From JBELHJ01 sp042091495 (GTDB lineage Bacteria; Bacteroidota; Bacteroidia; Flavobacteriales; Flavobacteriaceae): a stretch of DNA of 28,961 nucleotides. This document shows positions 14,414 through 22,868 of this stretch, in pieces. The notes under the pieces were generated by a model that did not search any database, was not told where the DNA came from, and was given only the letters and a program-made list of their open reading frames with translations. A program made the position numbers and the translations under genes. Location: positions 1 to 28,961 of the forward strand of contig JBELHJ010000030.1 in the NCBI GenBank assembly GCA_042091495.1, written 5' to 3'. The first letter of the stretch is position 1; each line of letters opens with the position of its first letter.

Positions 14414-16906
14414 TTAAAAATAAAACCCAAAAGAGCCTGTGATTCCAAAGTCTCTTGAACCTGGTAAGTGTAAATAATTACCTCTAAAATTAAAATCTAG
14501 TCTAAAAAACTTAAATATATTACCAATTCCTAAACTGTATTCGTAATAAGGCTCATCTGAAGGTGCTCTGTATACTATATCAGATGCATTAAGTGCTATA
14601 TTTTCATTCGAAATTGTTCCCCATGCAGCTCTAAAACCAACTAACTCTCTCCAATTTAACTTCCTAAGAAATGGAATTCTTGAAAATAATCTTCCATTAA
14701 AATTTTGTTCCAAATGAAAAGTAGTATATGTATCTGTAACAAACTCGTAAAAATTCAATTGAGAAAATGAGTTGTAAACTGAGAAATAAGACTGGTTTCC
14801 TGGAACTACACTAAGAAGACCAAGAGGAACATCATTAAATAACTTACCGGCCTCAAAGGAAGTTGTAAGTCTACCAAAACCTCCAATTTGCCAAGGCTTC
14901 TTAACTGAAGCTTGTAACTTGACATAATTAAATTTACTATTCAAAAAGTTATCAGATCCTCTGCTTATTTGAGCAAAAAAAGTAGTAAAATCGTTATTGG
15001 CATTATTTCTCTCAACACCATAACCAGTCATTTTTCTATTTAAATAATAAAACAAAGAAAGACTTGTCTCAAACTGCTCAATCTTTGATGAAATTCCTGT
15101 TGGTGAATCTTCATCGTAGTAATCCAAACTAAACGTTTTGGAAGCAGACTCCAAAGTTCTGTAATCTAAATTAACTTTAAACACAAGATTTTTTACAGGC
15201 TCAATCTCTGCCGCTAAAATACCCAAATGGATATTCGTTAATTTATCGTTTGGTGCAGTACCAAAAATGGTATTAGAGGCTAAACTCCTTCCTAAAACAT
15301 CTGTAGAACTGGTTAAACTAGCCCCAATTTGCTCAATATCTTTTCGATAGCCTCCTGCCAATATAATTCTCTTCTTCTTATTAACTAACCACTTACCAGA
15401 TAAGCCGTACTTAAATTGTTTATCACCAAAACCATAAGCCAAAAATCCTTGTAAACGCCATAGATCATGAGGGCCAAAATAAGTTCTTCCTCCAGCCCTT
15501 AGTCGTAGTCCTTCCACATCGTTATATCCGAAAGTTGAAAATATAGGACCATAATCAAAATTTTGATCTAAAAATTCGTAGTAACCTGATGCCAAAACAG
15601 TACCCCAATTATACAACCTATTAAATTTTTTAACAGTCATAAGAGTGTCAAGCATAGCGTAAACTCCTTTTTCGTTTTTGTTAAGAGCCTCTAATCTGTT
15701 TTTACCCCAAAATGCTTCATCACGATTATAAGCTAATGCATCAAAACTAAAAACATCTTGTTTGTAAAATGCTTCATCTTTATATTCGTTAAATTTATAA
15801 TTATCGTAAATAGTTGTACGTTTACCATATAAACCTCTTGCTTGATCCTTTTTTTGGAATGAAAAATCTGAAAGAAAATAATCTCGTTTCATCAAGAATA
15901 CAGAATCATTTAGAACTTCATATTCTTGCTCAATGTAAATGTCTTTAACCCAGTTGATATTAGCGCTTTTAGAAGCTTGCATGTTAATATCCTTTATGGC
16001 AAATGTGGTATCATTAACCCAAAAATCTCCCTTAAAAGTTAATTCGCTCTTTCTTCTGGGGTAATATATAATGTTATAACACCATTTATTTTCAATGAAA
16101 GCCGAGTCAGACAAAACATAATTATACACATCAACTCCAGTTTTCGACAGCGGACTAATAAAACTTTTGTCAAAAATTTTAAGATAATTGTCATAAATAT
16201 TATAATCCGAATAGAGATCATCTATAAAGTCTATAATAAATTGATTACTACTAAAACCAGAATTCTTATTACCCTTTAAAATAGATTTAGTCTTTTTAGA
16301 AATATTATCTCCGTATGTCGTTTTTGATGCTTCGTTAATAAAAACTGGTAGGTATGTTTTTCCAGTAACTCTAGATGTATCCACTTGATCAAAAATAAAT
16401 TCCATTCCCTTGAACAATTTACTTTCAACCAAAGCACTATCAATGGTATTTAGGTCGAATTCAATTTTTTCATAGGAGTCATATTTATATTGATCAAATA
16501 AACGTAATCCATTGATGCGTTTTCGTTGCCATATTTTTTTTAAAATATCAACGGCAGGATTATTCTTTTTGGGTTGTCTTCCAGAAATAATCACCACCTC
16601 TCCTAATGAATCGGTTGCTTCTTTTAAAACACAATTAATATTGAAATTTACAGATTTATCTAATGATAACTCTAGTGTCTGATAACCCATAAAGCTTATT
16701 GTAAGACTTCGATAAATTTTATCTGAATCTAGATAAAACTTTCCAGATTCATCAGAAAGCACACCTTCAGTTGAACCAGAAAATATAACATTCGCAAAAG
16801 CTACAGGGTCACCATATTCGTCTTTAACATAGCCTCCAACCTTTGTTTGACTGAATGCAAAAGAAAAATAGGTTAAAAATAAGATTATGGTTAGGTTTTT
16901 TTTCAT
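14414..16906 (-). CDS. DUF5686 outer-membrane protein with carboxypeptidase-like regulatory domain
   Basis: An 830-residue exported protein. Residues 1-19 are a signal peptide (ends AFSQ). About 22-95 form a CarboxypepD_reg-like beta-sandwich ('GGYVKDEYGDPVAFANVIF', 'TISFMGYQTLEL'). The rest matches the DUF5686 architecture, including 'NPAVDILKKIWQRKRING' near residue 115 and a long C-terminal region of beta-strands ending in Phe, consistent with an outer-membrane barrel. The biochemical role is not established. The start codon lies 2 nt behind the U-tract of the pdhB terminator and no TAnnTTTG box occurs in the gap, so expression probably relies on read-through from pdhB or a promoter inside it. 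Confidence 0.87.
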   Translation of the reverse strand: MKKNLTIILFLTYFSFAFSQTKVGGYVKDEYGDPVAFANVIFSGSTEGVLSDESGKFYLDSDKIYRSLTISFMGYQTLELSLDKSVNFNINCVLKEATDSLGEVVIISGRQPKKNNPAVDILKKIWQRKRINGLRLFDQYKYDSYEKIEFDLNTIDSALVESKLFKGMEFIFDQVDTSRVTGKTYLPVFINEASKTTYGDNISKKTKSILKGNKNSGFSSNQFIIDFIDDLYSDYNIYDNYLKIFDKSFISPLSKTGVDVYNYVLSDSAFIENKWCYNIIYYPRRKSELTFKGDFWVNDTTFAIKDINMQASKSANINWVKDIYIEQEYEVLNDSVFLMKRDYFLSDFSFQKKDQARGLYGKRTTIYDNYKFNEYKDEAFYKQDVFSFDALAYNRDEAFWGKNRLEALNKNEKGVYAMLDTLMTVKKFNRLYNWGTVLASGYYEFLDQNFDYGPIFSTFGYNDVEGLRLRAGGRTYFGPHDLWRLQGFLAYGFGDKQFKYGLSGKWLVNKKKRIILAGGYRKDIEQIGASLTSSTDVLGRSLASNTIFGTAPNDKLTNIHLGILAAEIEPVKNLVFKVNLDYRTLESASKTFSLDYYDEDSPTGISSKIEQFETSLSLFYYLNRKMTGYGVERNNANNDFTTFFAQISRGSDNFLNSKFNYVKLQASVKKPWQIGGFGRLTTSFEAGKLFNDVPLGLLSVVPGNQSYFSVYNSFSQLNFYEFVTDTYTTFHLEQNFNGRLFSRIPFLRKLNWRELVGFRAAWGTISNENIALNASDIVYRAPSDEPYYEYSLGIGNIFKFFRLDFNFRGNYLHLPGSRDFGITGSFGFYF

Positions 16907-16908
16907 GT

Positions 16909-16946
16909 AAAAAAAAACTTCATTAGTAATTGACTAATGAAGTTTT
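16909..16946 (-). terminator. Intrinsic terminator of pdhB
   Basis: A perfect 14-bp stem, AAAACTTCATTAGT (16914-16927) with ACTAATGAAGTTTT (16933-16946), 5-nt loop, and nine U on the minus-strand transcript. It occupies almost the entire gap between pdhB and the DUF5686 gene. Confidence 0.9.
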
Positions 16947-16969
16947 ATGGCTTAAAAATAGAAATAAAT

Positions 16970-17947
16970 CTATTTATATAATACTTTTTTAACAGCTTTA
17001 ACTACATCATTACTATTTGGCAACCATTCTTCTAATAATACAGGTGAATATGGCGCAGGTGTGTCTGCTGTATTAATTTTTACTACAGGTGCATCTAAAT
17101 AGTCAAATATCTGAGATTGTACCTGGTATGTAATCTCGGTTGAGACATTTCCAAAAGGCCAAGCCTCTTCAAGGATTACCAATCTATTTGTTTTCTTAAC
17201 AGAATTAAGAACGGTTTCATAATCCAAGGGACGAACTGTTCTTAAATCTATAATTTCACATGAAATACCCTCATCAGATAAAGCTTCTGCAGCTTTTATA
17301 GCTTCCTTAATAATTTTACCAAAAGAAACAATAGTAACGTCCGTTCCTTCTCTTTTAATATCTGCAACACCGATAGGAATTGTATATTCTCCTTCTGGAA
17401 CTTCTCCTTTGTCACCATACATTTGTTCACTCTCCATAAAAATCACTGGATCATCATCTCTAATAGCAGATTTTAATAACCCTTTGGCATCATATGGTGT
17501 AGAAGGAACAACCACTTTCAAACCAGGAGTATTGGCAAACCAATTTTCAAAAGCTTGGGAATGTGTGGCAGCTAATTGCCCTGCTGAGGCTGTAGGACCT
17601 CTAAAAACAATTGGACATTTGAATTGACCACCTGACATCTGTCTTATTTTGGCTGCGTTATTAATAATTTGATCTATTCCAACCAATGAGAAGTTAAAAG
17701 TCATGAATTCAACAATTGGCCTATTACCGGTCATCGTTGAACCTACAGCAATTCCTGCAAAACCAAGTTCTGCAATAGGAGTATCTATAACTCTTTTTGG
17801 ACCAAATTCATCCAACATACCCTTTGAAGCTTTGTAAGCACCGTTATACTCGGCAACTTCCTCTCCTAAAAGATATATACTTTCGTCGCGGCGCATTTCT
17901 TCGCTCATCGCCTCACAAACAGCTTCTCTGAATTGAATAGTTTTCAT
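16970..17947 (-). CDS. pdhB: Pyruvate dehydrogenase complex E1 component, beta subunit
   Basis: The 325-residue beta subunit of the alpha2-beta2 E1, which decarboxylates pyruvate using thiamine diphosphate. Family blocks are visible: 'YLLGEEVAEYNGAYK' with the cofactor-activating Glu, 'RVIDTPIAELGFAGIAVGS', 'GPTASAGQLAATHSQ' with the active-site His, and 'VVPSTPYDAKGLLKSAIRD'. The C-terminal transketolase domain starts about residue 200 ('VTIVSFGKI', then 'EEAWPFGNVS'). Alpha subunit and E2 are not adjacent, so pdhB is separated from pdhA-pdhC here. A branched-chain 2-oxoacid E1-beta is the alternative, but the motif set reads as pyruvate type. A -7 box lies 23 nt upstream. Confidence 0.92.
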   Translation of the reverse strand: MKTIQFREAVCEAMSEEMRRDESIYLLGEEVAEYNGAYKASKGMLDEFGPKRVIDTPIAELGFAGIAVGSTMTGNRPIVEFMTFNFSLVGIDQIINNAAKIRQMSGGQFKCPIVFRGPTASAGQLAATHSQAFENWFANTPGLKVVVPSTPYDAKGLLKSAIRDDDPVIFMESEQMYGDKGEVPEGEYTIPIGVADIKREGTDVTIVSFGKIIKEAIKAAEALSDEGISCEIIDLRTVRPLDYETVLNSVKKTNRLVILEEAWPFGNVSTEITYQVQSQIFDYLDAPVVKINTADTPAPYSPVLLEEWLPNSNDVVKAVKKVLYK

Positions 17948-17969
17948 TAATTTTTTTATTTAAGAGTCG

Positions 17970-17977
17970 CAAAAATA
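17970..17977 (-). promoter_or_regulatory. Putative pdhB -7 box (TATTTTTG)
   Basis: An exact TAnnTTTG match on the minus strand, 23 nt before the pdhB ATG, the same distance seen for other promoters in this window. No TTG is found at 17-23 nt upstream. Confidence 0.5.
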
Positions 17978-18094
17978 AGAATATTTAAAAAATATCTAAT
18001 TATAGAATTATTGAAAATTTATTATGCGTGCATAGTAAATAATTGGATTATTCTTTTTATTTTCGTTTCACTCAAATTTTAGAAAAAAATTACT

Positions 18095-18841
18095 ATGAAA
18101 ATACTTGTATGTATTAGTCATGTCCCTGACACGACCTCAAAGATTAATTTTACTGAAAATAACACCGAATTTGACACCAACGGTGTACAATTTATAATTA
18201 ACCCCAATGACGAATTTGGACTTACAAGAGCCATGTGGTTCAAGGAAAAACAAAGTGCTAGTGTTGATGTCATTAATGTAGGTCTTCAAGATACTGAACC
18301 CACATTAAGAAAAGCATTAGCGATTGGTGCTGATGCAGCTATAAGGGTTAATTCTTCACCAACTGACAGCTGGAATGTAGCTCGTGAAATTGCTAAAGTG
18401 GCCACTGAAAATAATTATGATTTAATTATTTGCGGAAGAGAGTCAATAGATTATAATGGTGGTATGGTTCCTGGAATTATTGCTGCACTAAATAATTATA
18501 ATTTTATTACAAACTGCATTGCTCTAGATATTGAAGGTAATACGGTAAATGCATCTAGGGAAATTGATGGAGGTAGAGAAAACTTAAAGACTACATTGCC
18601 ATTGGTTGTTGGTTCCCAAAAAGGAATTGTTGAAGAAAGTGATCTTAGAATTCCTAATATGAGAGGTATCATGATGGCCAGAAAAAAGCCTTTAAATGTG
18701 ATTGAACCCAGCTTCAATGAAATTACAGCTCAAGTAATAAATTTTGAAAAGCCAGCACCTAAAGGTGATGTTAAATTAGTTGACGCTGAAAATATTGATG
18801 AGTTAATTAATTTGCTTCATTCTGAAGCCAAAGTAATATAA
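18095..18841 (+). CDS. etfB: Electron transfer flavoprotein, beta subunit
   Basis: The 248-residue small ETF subunit, which with EtfA carries electrons from acyl-CoA and other dehydrogenases to the quinone pool. The start 'MKILVCISHVPDT' and 'NPNDEFGLTRAMWFKEK' are typical. 'IICGRESIDYNGGMVPG' corresponds to the family's nucleotide-side motif, and 'EIDGGRENLKTTLPLVVGSQKG' is the EtfB signature. It precedes etfA by 21 nt. The upstream region is shared with divergent pdhB; TATTTTCG at 18058-18065 is a one-mismatch -7 box 30 nt before the ATG, but its TTG is too close (12 nt). Confidence 0.96.
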   Translation: MKILVCISHVPDTTSKINFTENNTEFDTNGVQFIINPNDEFGLTRAMWFKEKQSASVDVINVGLQDTEPTLRKALAIGADAAIRVNSSPTDSWNVAREIAKVATENNYDLIICGRESIDYNGGMVPGIIAALNNYNFITNCIALDIEGNTVNASREIDGGRENLKTTLPLVVGSQKGIVEESDLRIPNMRGIMMARKKPLNVIEPSFNEITAQVINFEKPAPKGDVKLVDAENIDELINLLHSEAKVI

Positions 18842-18862
18842 TAACCTTTAAAATTCTGACAC

Positions 18863-19825
18863 ATGTCCATATTAATATACACTGAAAATGAAAACGGCAA
18901 TTTAAAGAAATCTGCATTTGAACTCGCTTCATATGGTAAAGCCCTTGCAGATAATGCCAACACTGTTTTAAATGCAATAACCATAAATTCTAATAATGAA
19001 AGTGATTTAGCTGCATATGGAGTAGAAAAAACATTTAAACTAGTTAATAACGCTTTTGATGAATTTAATGCTAATAAATATGCCCATGCCATAGCAGAAG
19101 CAGCAAAAAAATGTAACGCGAATATTATAATTTTAAGTTCAAGTGCTAACAGTAAATACCTTGCTCCTCTACTTGCAGTAAAGATGGAAGCTGCATATGC
19201 ATCAAATGTTGTTGAAATTCCAAGTGAAATAGAACCACTAAAAGTAAAACGCTCTGCGTTTTCTAACAAAGCGTTTAGCATACAGGAATTATCTTCACCT
19301 ACTAAAATTATTAGCCTTGCTAAAAACGCTTATGGCATTCACGAAAACAAATCATCAAATACTATCCTTGATTTTGAAATAGCTGATTTAAGCGATAAGA
19401 TAGTAGTAACTTCCGTAGATAAATCCTCTGATAAAGTTTCTATAGCAGATGCTGAAATAGTAATTTCGGGAGGGCGAGGGCTCAAGGGTCCTGAAAATTG
19501 GAATCTAATCGAAGATTTGGCAGATGTACTAGGTGCTGCTACAGCATGTTCTAAACCAGTTTCTGATTTAGGTTGGCGTCCGCATAGTGAGCATGTTGGT
19601 CAAACTGGAAAACCAGTAGCTTCCAATTTATATATTGCTATTGGAATTTCAGGTGCTATTCAGCATTTAGCAGGGGTAAATTCTTCAAAGGTCAAGGTGG
19701 TCATTAATACTGATCCTGAAGCACCTTTTTTTAAAGCTGCAGATTATGGAATTGTTGGGGATGCTTTTGAAGTTGTTCCAGAACTTATTGAGAAACTCAA
19801 AGTATTTAAAACTGAGAACGCATAA
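18863..19825 (+). CDS. etfA: Electron transfer flavoprotein, alpha subunit
   Basis: The 320-residue large ETF subunit. The C-terminal FAD domain is clear: 'IVISGGRGLKGPENW', 'GWRPHSEHVGQTGKPVAS', 'LYIAIGISGAIQHLAG' and 'INTDPEAPFFKAADYGIVGD'. The N-terminal half is the divergent EtfB-like domain. The position usually occupied by the flavin-proximal Arg (SR..VD in many EtfA) is Lys231 here, in 'CSKPVSDLGW'. It forms an operon with etfB and is followed by an elaborate nested hairpin, then the bifunctional-nuclease gene. Confidence 0.96.
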   Translation: MSILIYTENENGNLKKSAFELASYGKALADNANTVLNAITINSNNESDLAAYGVEKTFKLVNNAFDEFNANKYAHAIAEAAKKCNANIIILSSSANSKYLAPLLAVKMEAAYASNVVEIPSEIEPLKVKRSAFSNKAFSIQELSSPTKIISLAKNAYGIHENKSSNTILDFEIADLSDKIVVTSVDKSSDKVSIADAEIVISGGRGLKGPENWNLIEDLADVLGAATACSKPVSDLGWRPHSEHVGQTGKPVASNLYIAIGISGAIQHLAGVNSSKVKVVINTDPEAPFFKAADYGIVGDAFEVVPELIEKLKVFKTENA

Positions 19826-19837
19826 ATAATTAATTTT

Positions 19838-19913
19838 AAAAAACTATTTAATATATTGAATTTTATTACCCTATATTGCGCGGTAATAAATTCTTATTTA
19901 AATAGTTTTTTTT
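19838..19913 (+). terminator. Nested two-arm hairpin and T-tract after etfA
   Basis: The outer stem AAAAAACTATTTAA (19838-19851) pairs perfectly with TTAAATAGTTTTTT (19898-19911). Inside it a second stem pairs GAATTTTATTACC (19858-19870) with GGTAATAAATTC (19882-19893), with one bulged T and apical loop CTATATTGCGC. Eight T (19906-19913) follow the G of the outer right arm and in part form it. It probably terminates the etf operon, but it also fills the leader of the next gene, whose ATG is 7 nt further on. Confidence 0.65.
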
Positions 19914-19920
19914 ATAGATA

Positions 19921-20526
19921 ATGAGTTTAATTCGACTTAATATTAAAGGGATTTCATATAGCCAGACCCAAAATGGTGCATATGCTCTTATTTTAAATGA
20001 AGTAGATGGTGAAAGAAAATTACCAATTGTAATAGGTGCTTTTGAAGCGCAATCAATAGCTATTGCCCTTGAGAAAGAAATCCGTCCTCCTAGGCCATTA
20101 ACCCATGATTTATTTAAAACATTTTCTGATAAATTTAATATCGTTGTAAAACAAGTTATAATACACAAACTCGTTGACGGTGTCTTTTACTCAAGTTTAG
20201 TTTGTGAAAAGGATGATCATGAAGAAATTATTGATGCTAGAACTAGTGACGCCATAGCTTTGGCTTTAAGATTTCAAGCTCCTATTTTCACTTATCAAAA
20301 TATTTTAGATAAAGCAGGAATTTATTTACAAATAAATCCTGAAGAAGAAGATAAAAAAATAGAAGGCAAAGAAAACGAGCCTTTAGAAATCGAAATTGAA
20401 AAAGATAACACTAACGCCCTTCAATCTAAAACTTTATCTGAATTAAAATCCCTCCTTCAAGAGGCTGTCAATAATGAAGATTATGAAATGGCAGCTAAGG
20501 TTAGGGATGAAATATCTAAGCGCTAA
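19921..20526 (+). CDS. Bifunctional nuclease family protein with C-terminal UVR motif
   Basis: A 201-residue protein. About residues 1-130 match the BFN/DUF151 domain ('KLPIVIGAFEAQSIAIALE', 'RPLTHDLFKTF', 'ARTSDAIALALRFQAPIF'). After an acidic linker (about 140-165, rich in Glu and Lys) the C-terminus 'LLQEAVNNEDYEMAAKVRDEI' is a UvrB/UvrC-type helical hairpin motif. Plant members show nuclease activity in vitro; the bacterial role is unclear. The gene lies between etfA and the nucleoside transporter; the transporter's apparent original start is 3 nt after its stop, suggesting co-translation. The ATG at 19921 is fixed by the conserved N-terminus. Confidence 0.9.
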   Translation: MSLIRLNIKGISYSQTQNGAYALILNEVDGERKLPIVIGAFEAQSIAIALEKEIRPPRPLTHDLFKTFSDKFNIVVKQVIIHKLVDGVFYSSLVCEKDDHEEIIDARTSDAIALALRFQAPIFTYQNILDKAGIYLQINPEEEDKKIEGKENEPLEIEIEKDNTNALQSKTLSELKSLLQEAVNNEDYEMAAKVRDEISKR

Positions 20527-20552
20527 AAAATGAAAAAAAATATTTCAAATAT

Positions 20553-21959
20553 ATGTTTCTAGGTGTTCTGCTTTTAAATAAAACATCTTTCGCTACAAGT
20601 ATATTTACAGGTGTTATTTCAAATATAAATCTTCAAACTGAAGACATCATTCCAAGTAGTGGATTTACCTTAAACGGTCTTTTAAGAGGGCTCTTAGGCA
20701 TGGCTGTTCTTATTTTAATTAGTTATGTTTTTAGTGCTAATCGTAAAGCAATAAATTGGAAAACAGTATGTTTTGGTTTAATAGGCCAACTTATACTAGC
20801 TGTAGGTGTTTTAAAAGTGCCTTTTATTCAAAGTATTTTTGAAGTAATCAGTAAGATTTTTGTTAAAATACTTGAGTTTACACAAGCAGGAAGTCAATTT
20901 CTGTTAGGTGACATGATGAATGTTGAGAGTTTCGGATATATATTCCTTTTTCAAGTACTCCCAACAATTATATTCTTTTCAGCATTAACTTCAGTATTAT
21001 TTTATTTAGGTATTATCCAAAAAGTAGTCAAGTTTTTGGCTTGGATTTTAACAAAACTATTGGGTATATCCGGCGCAGAAAGTTTAAGTGTAGCTGGTAA
21101 TATTTTTCTTGGTCAAACCGAAGCACCTTTGATGATTAAAGCTTATTTGGAAAGAATGTCTAAATCTGAAATACTGCTTGTTATGGTAGGAGGCATGGCA
21201 ACTGTAGCTGGAGGTGTACTAGCAGCGTATATTGGATTTTTAGGAGGAGATGACCCTGAGTTAAGAATTTTTTATGCTAAACATTTATTAACAGCATCTG
21301 TAATGGCAGCTCCGGGAGCTATAGTGATATCAAAAATATTATATCCACAACAAGAAGCCATTAATACTGAAATTAATGTCAGTGAGGAGACCATAGGAGC
21401 AAATATACTTGACGCTATTGCTAATGGTACAGGCGAAGGTTTAAAACTTGCTGCTAATGTAGGAGCTATGCTTTTAGTATTTATTGCCTTTATTGCCATG
21501 ATTAACTACGGATTTGATAAGGTTGGAGCAGTAACTGGAATAAACAATTGGATTGCTGTTAATACGCCTTACACTAATTTTTCATTAGAATTTATTTTGG
21601 GGTATACTTTTGCTCCTGTTATGTGGCTCATAGGTGTAGCTAAAGAAGATGTAGCCCTTATGGGGCAACTTCTGGGAATTAAATTAGCTGCTAGTGAATT
21701 TGTAGGATACATTCAACTTGCCGAATTAAAAAATACACTGAGCGTTACGCATTTAAAATTTGAAAAATCTATAATAATGGCCACATATATGTTGTGTGGA
21801 TTTGCAAACTTTGCATCTATAGGTATTCAAATTGGTGGTATTGGTTCTTTAGCTCCTAAACAACGTAAAACACTTTCTGAATTTGGTATTAAAGCATTAA
21901 TTGGGGGTACAGTAGCATCACTTTTATCAGCTACAATTGCTGGAATGATTATTGGATAA
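20553..21959 (+). CDS. Concentrative nucleoside transporter (NupC/CNT family)
   Basis: A 468-residue inner-membrane transporter importing nucleosides with H+ or Na+. Typical CNT blocks are 'GLLGMAVLILISYVFSANRKAINWKTV' (N-terminal helices), 'AGNIFLGQTEAPLMIKAYL' (re-entrant substrate motif), 'GMATVAGGVLAAYIGFLG', and 'LCGFANFASIGIQIGGIG' near the C-terminus. The reading frame opens at 20553, but an ATG at 20530, 3 nt after the upstream stop, reads into eight A and then stops. One extra A would join it in frame to give MKKKYFKYMFLGVLLLNKTS, a convincing signal peptide. The real N-terminus may therefore start at 20530. It fits the thymidylate/salvage neighbourhood. Confidence 0.92.
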   Translation: MFLGVLLLNKTSFATSIFTGVISNINLQTEDIIPSSGFTLNGLLRGLLGMAVLILISYVFSANRKAINWKTVCFGLIGQLILAVGVLKVPFIQSIFEVISKIFVKILEFTQAGSQFLLGDMMNVESFGYIFLFQVLPTIIFFSALTSVLFYLGIIQKVVKFLAWILTKLLGISGAESLSVAGNIFLGQTEAPLMIKAYLERMSKSEILLVMVGGMATVAGGVLAAYIGFLGGDDPELRIFYAKHLLTASVMAAPGAIVISKILYPQQEAINTEINVSEETIGANILDAIANGTGEGLKLAANVGAMLLVFIAFIAMINYGFDKVGAVTGINNWIAVNTPYTNFSLEFILGYTFAPVMWLIGVAKEDVALMGQLLGIKLAASEFVGYIQLAELKNTLSVTHLKFEKSIIMATYMLCGFANFASIGIQIGGIGSLAPKQRKTLSEFGIKALIGGTVASLLSATIAGMIIG

Positions 21960-21976
21960 TTTATCTTACCATTTAA

Positions 21977-22007
21977 TTGTCAAAAAAAATATTCGTAAGT
22001 ATATTTA
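21977..22007 (+). promoter_or_regulatory. Putative thyA promoter (TTG-N20-TATATTTA)
   Basis: TTG at 21977-21979 and TATATTTA at 22000-22007, 20 nt apart; the -7 element differs from TAnnTTTG only at the last base. It lies 26 nt before the thyA ATG in a 74-nt gap. Confidence 0.4.
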
Positions 22008-22033
22008 GTTGGTAGATATAAAGTATTAAAAAT

Positions 22034-22858
22034 ATGAAACAATATATTGACTTAGTTAATCATGTATTAGACAACGGTTTCAAAAAAAATGACCGAACTG
22101 GCACGGGAACTATAAGTGTATTTGGATACCAAATGCGCTTCGATTTAAATGAGGGTTTCCCAATGGTTACTACAAAAAAATTACATCTTAAGTCAATAAT
22201 TTACGAACTATTATGGTTTTTAAAAGGAGACACTAACATCAACTACCTTACTGAAAACGGTGTGAGAATTTGGAATGAATGGGCCAATGAAAATGGTGAT
22301 TTAGGTCCAGTTTATGGACACCAATGGCGGAATTGGAATGATGATGAAATTGATCAAATTAAAGACATCATAAAAACATTAAAAACAAATCCAGACAGTA
22401 GAAGAATGCTGGTTAGTGCTTGGAACCCAAGTGTATTACCGGACACTTCAAAATCGTTTAGTGAAAATATTGCTAACGGCAAAGCTGCTTTACCACCTTG
22501 TCACGCATTTTTTCAATTTTATGTTGCTGATGGAAAACTATCATGTCAACTCTATCAAAGAAGTGCTGATGTATTTCTTGGAGTGCCCTTCAATATTGCT
22601 TCCTATGCGTTATTTACAATGATGATGGCCCAAGTATGCGATCTAGGTTATGGTGAATTTGTTCATACTTTCGGAGACGCCCATATATATTCAAATCATT
22701 TAGAGCAATTAAAATTACAGACATCTAGAACTCCAAAGCCTTTACCTAAAATGATTATAAATCCGGAAGTTAAAGATATTTTTAACTTTAAATATGAAGA
22801 CTTTACATTGGTGGATTACGACCCACATCCACATATTAAAGGTAAAGTAGCCATTTAA
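22034..22858 (+). CDS. thyA: Thymidylate synthase
   Basis: A 274-residue folate-dependent ThyA (E. coli enzyme: 264) that methylates dUMP to dTMP and releases dihydrofolate. Motifs are 'NDRTGTGT' (phosphate-binding Arg), 'MVTTKKLHLKSIIYELLWF', 'LGPVYGHQWR', the catalytic Cys156 in 'LPPCHAFFQFYV', 'YQRSADVFLGVPFNIASYA' and 'HTFGDAHIYSNH'. A short insertion before the catalytic Cys (about residues 137-150) accounts for the extra length. It is followed after 10 nt by a DHFR fusion, which recycles the dihydrofolate it makes. Confidence 0.97.
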   Translation: MKQYIDLVNHVLDNGFKKNDRTGTGTISVFGYQMRFDLNEGFPMVTTKKLHLKSIIYELLWFLKGDTNINYLTENGVRIWNEWANENGDLGPVYGHQWRNWNDDEIDQIKDIIKTLKTNPDSRRMLVSAWNPSVLPDTSKSFSENIANGKAALPPCHAFFQFYVADGKLSCQLYQRSADVFLGVPFNIASYALFTMMMAQVCDLGYGEFVHTFGDAHIYSNHLEQLKLQTSRTPKPLPKMIINPEVKDIFNFKYEDFTLVDYDPHPHIKGKVAI

Positions 22859-22868
22859 TAAACACGTT

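Noticed and set aside
16039..16221. Short minus-strand frame within the DUF5686 gene
   Set aside because: Different frame of a well-supported CDS on the same strand; no homology signal or initiation context.
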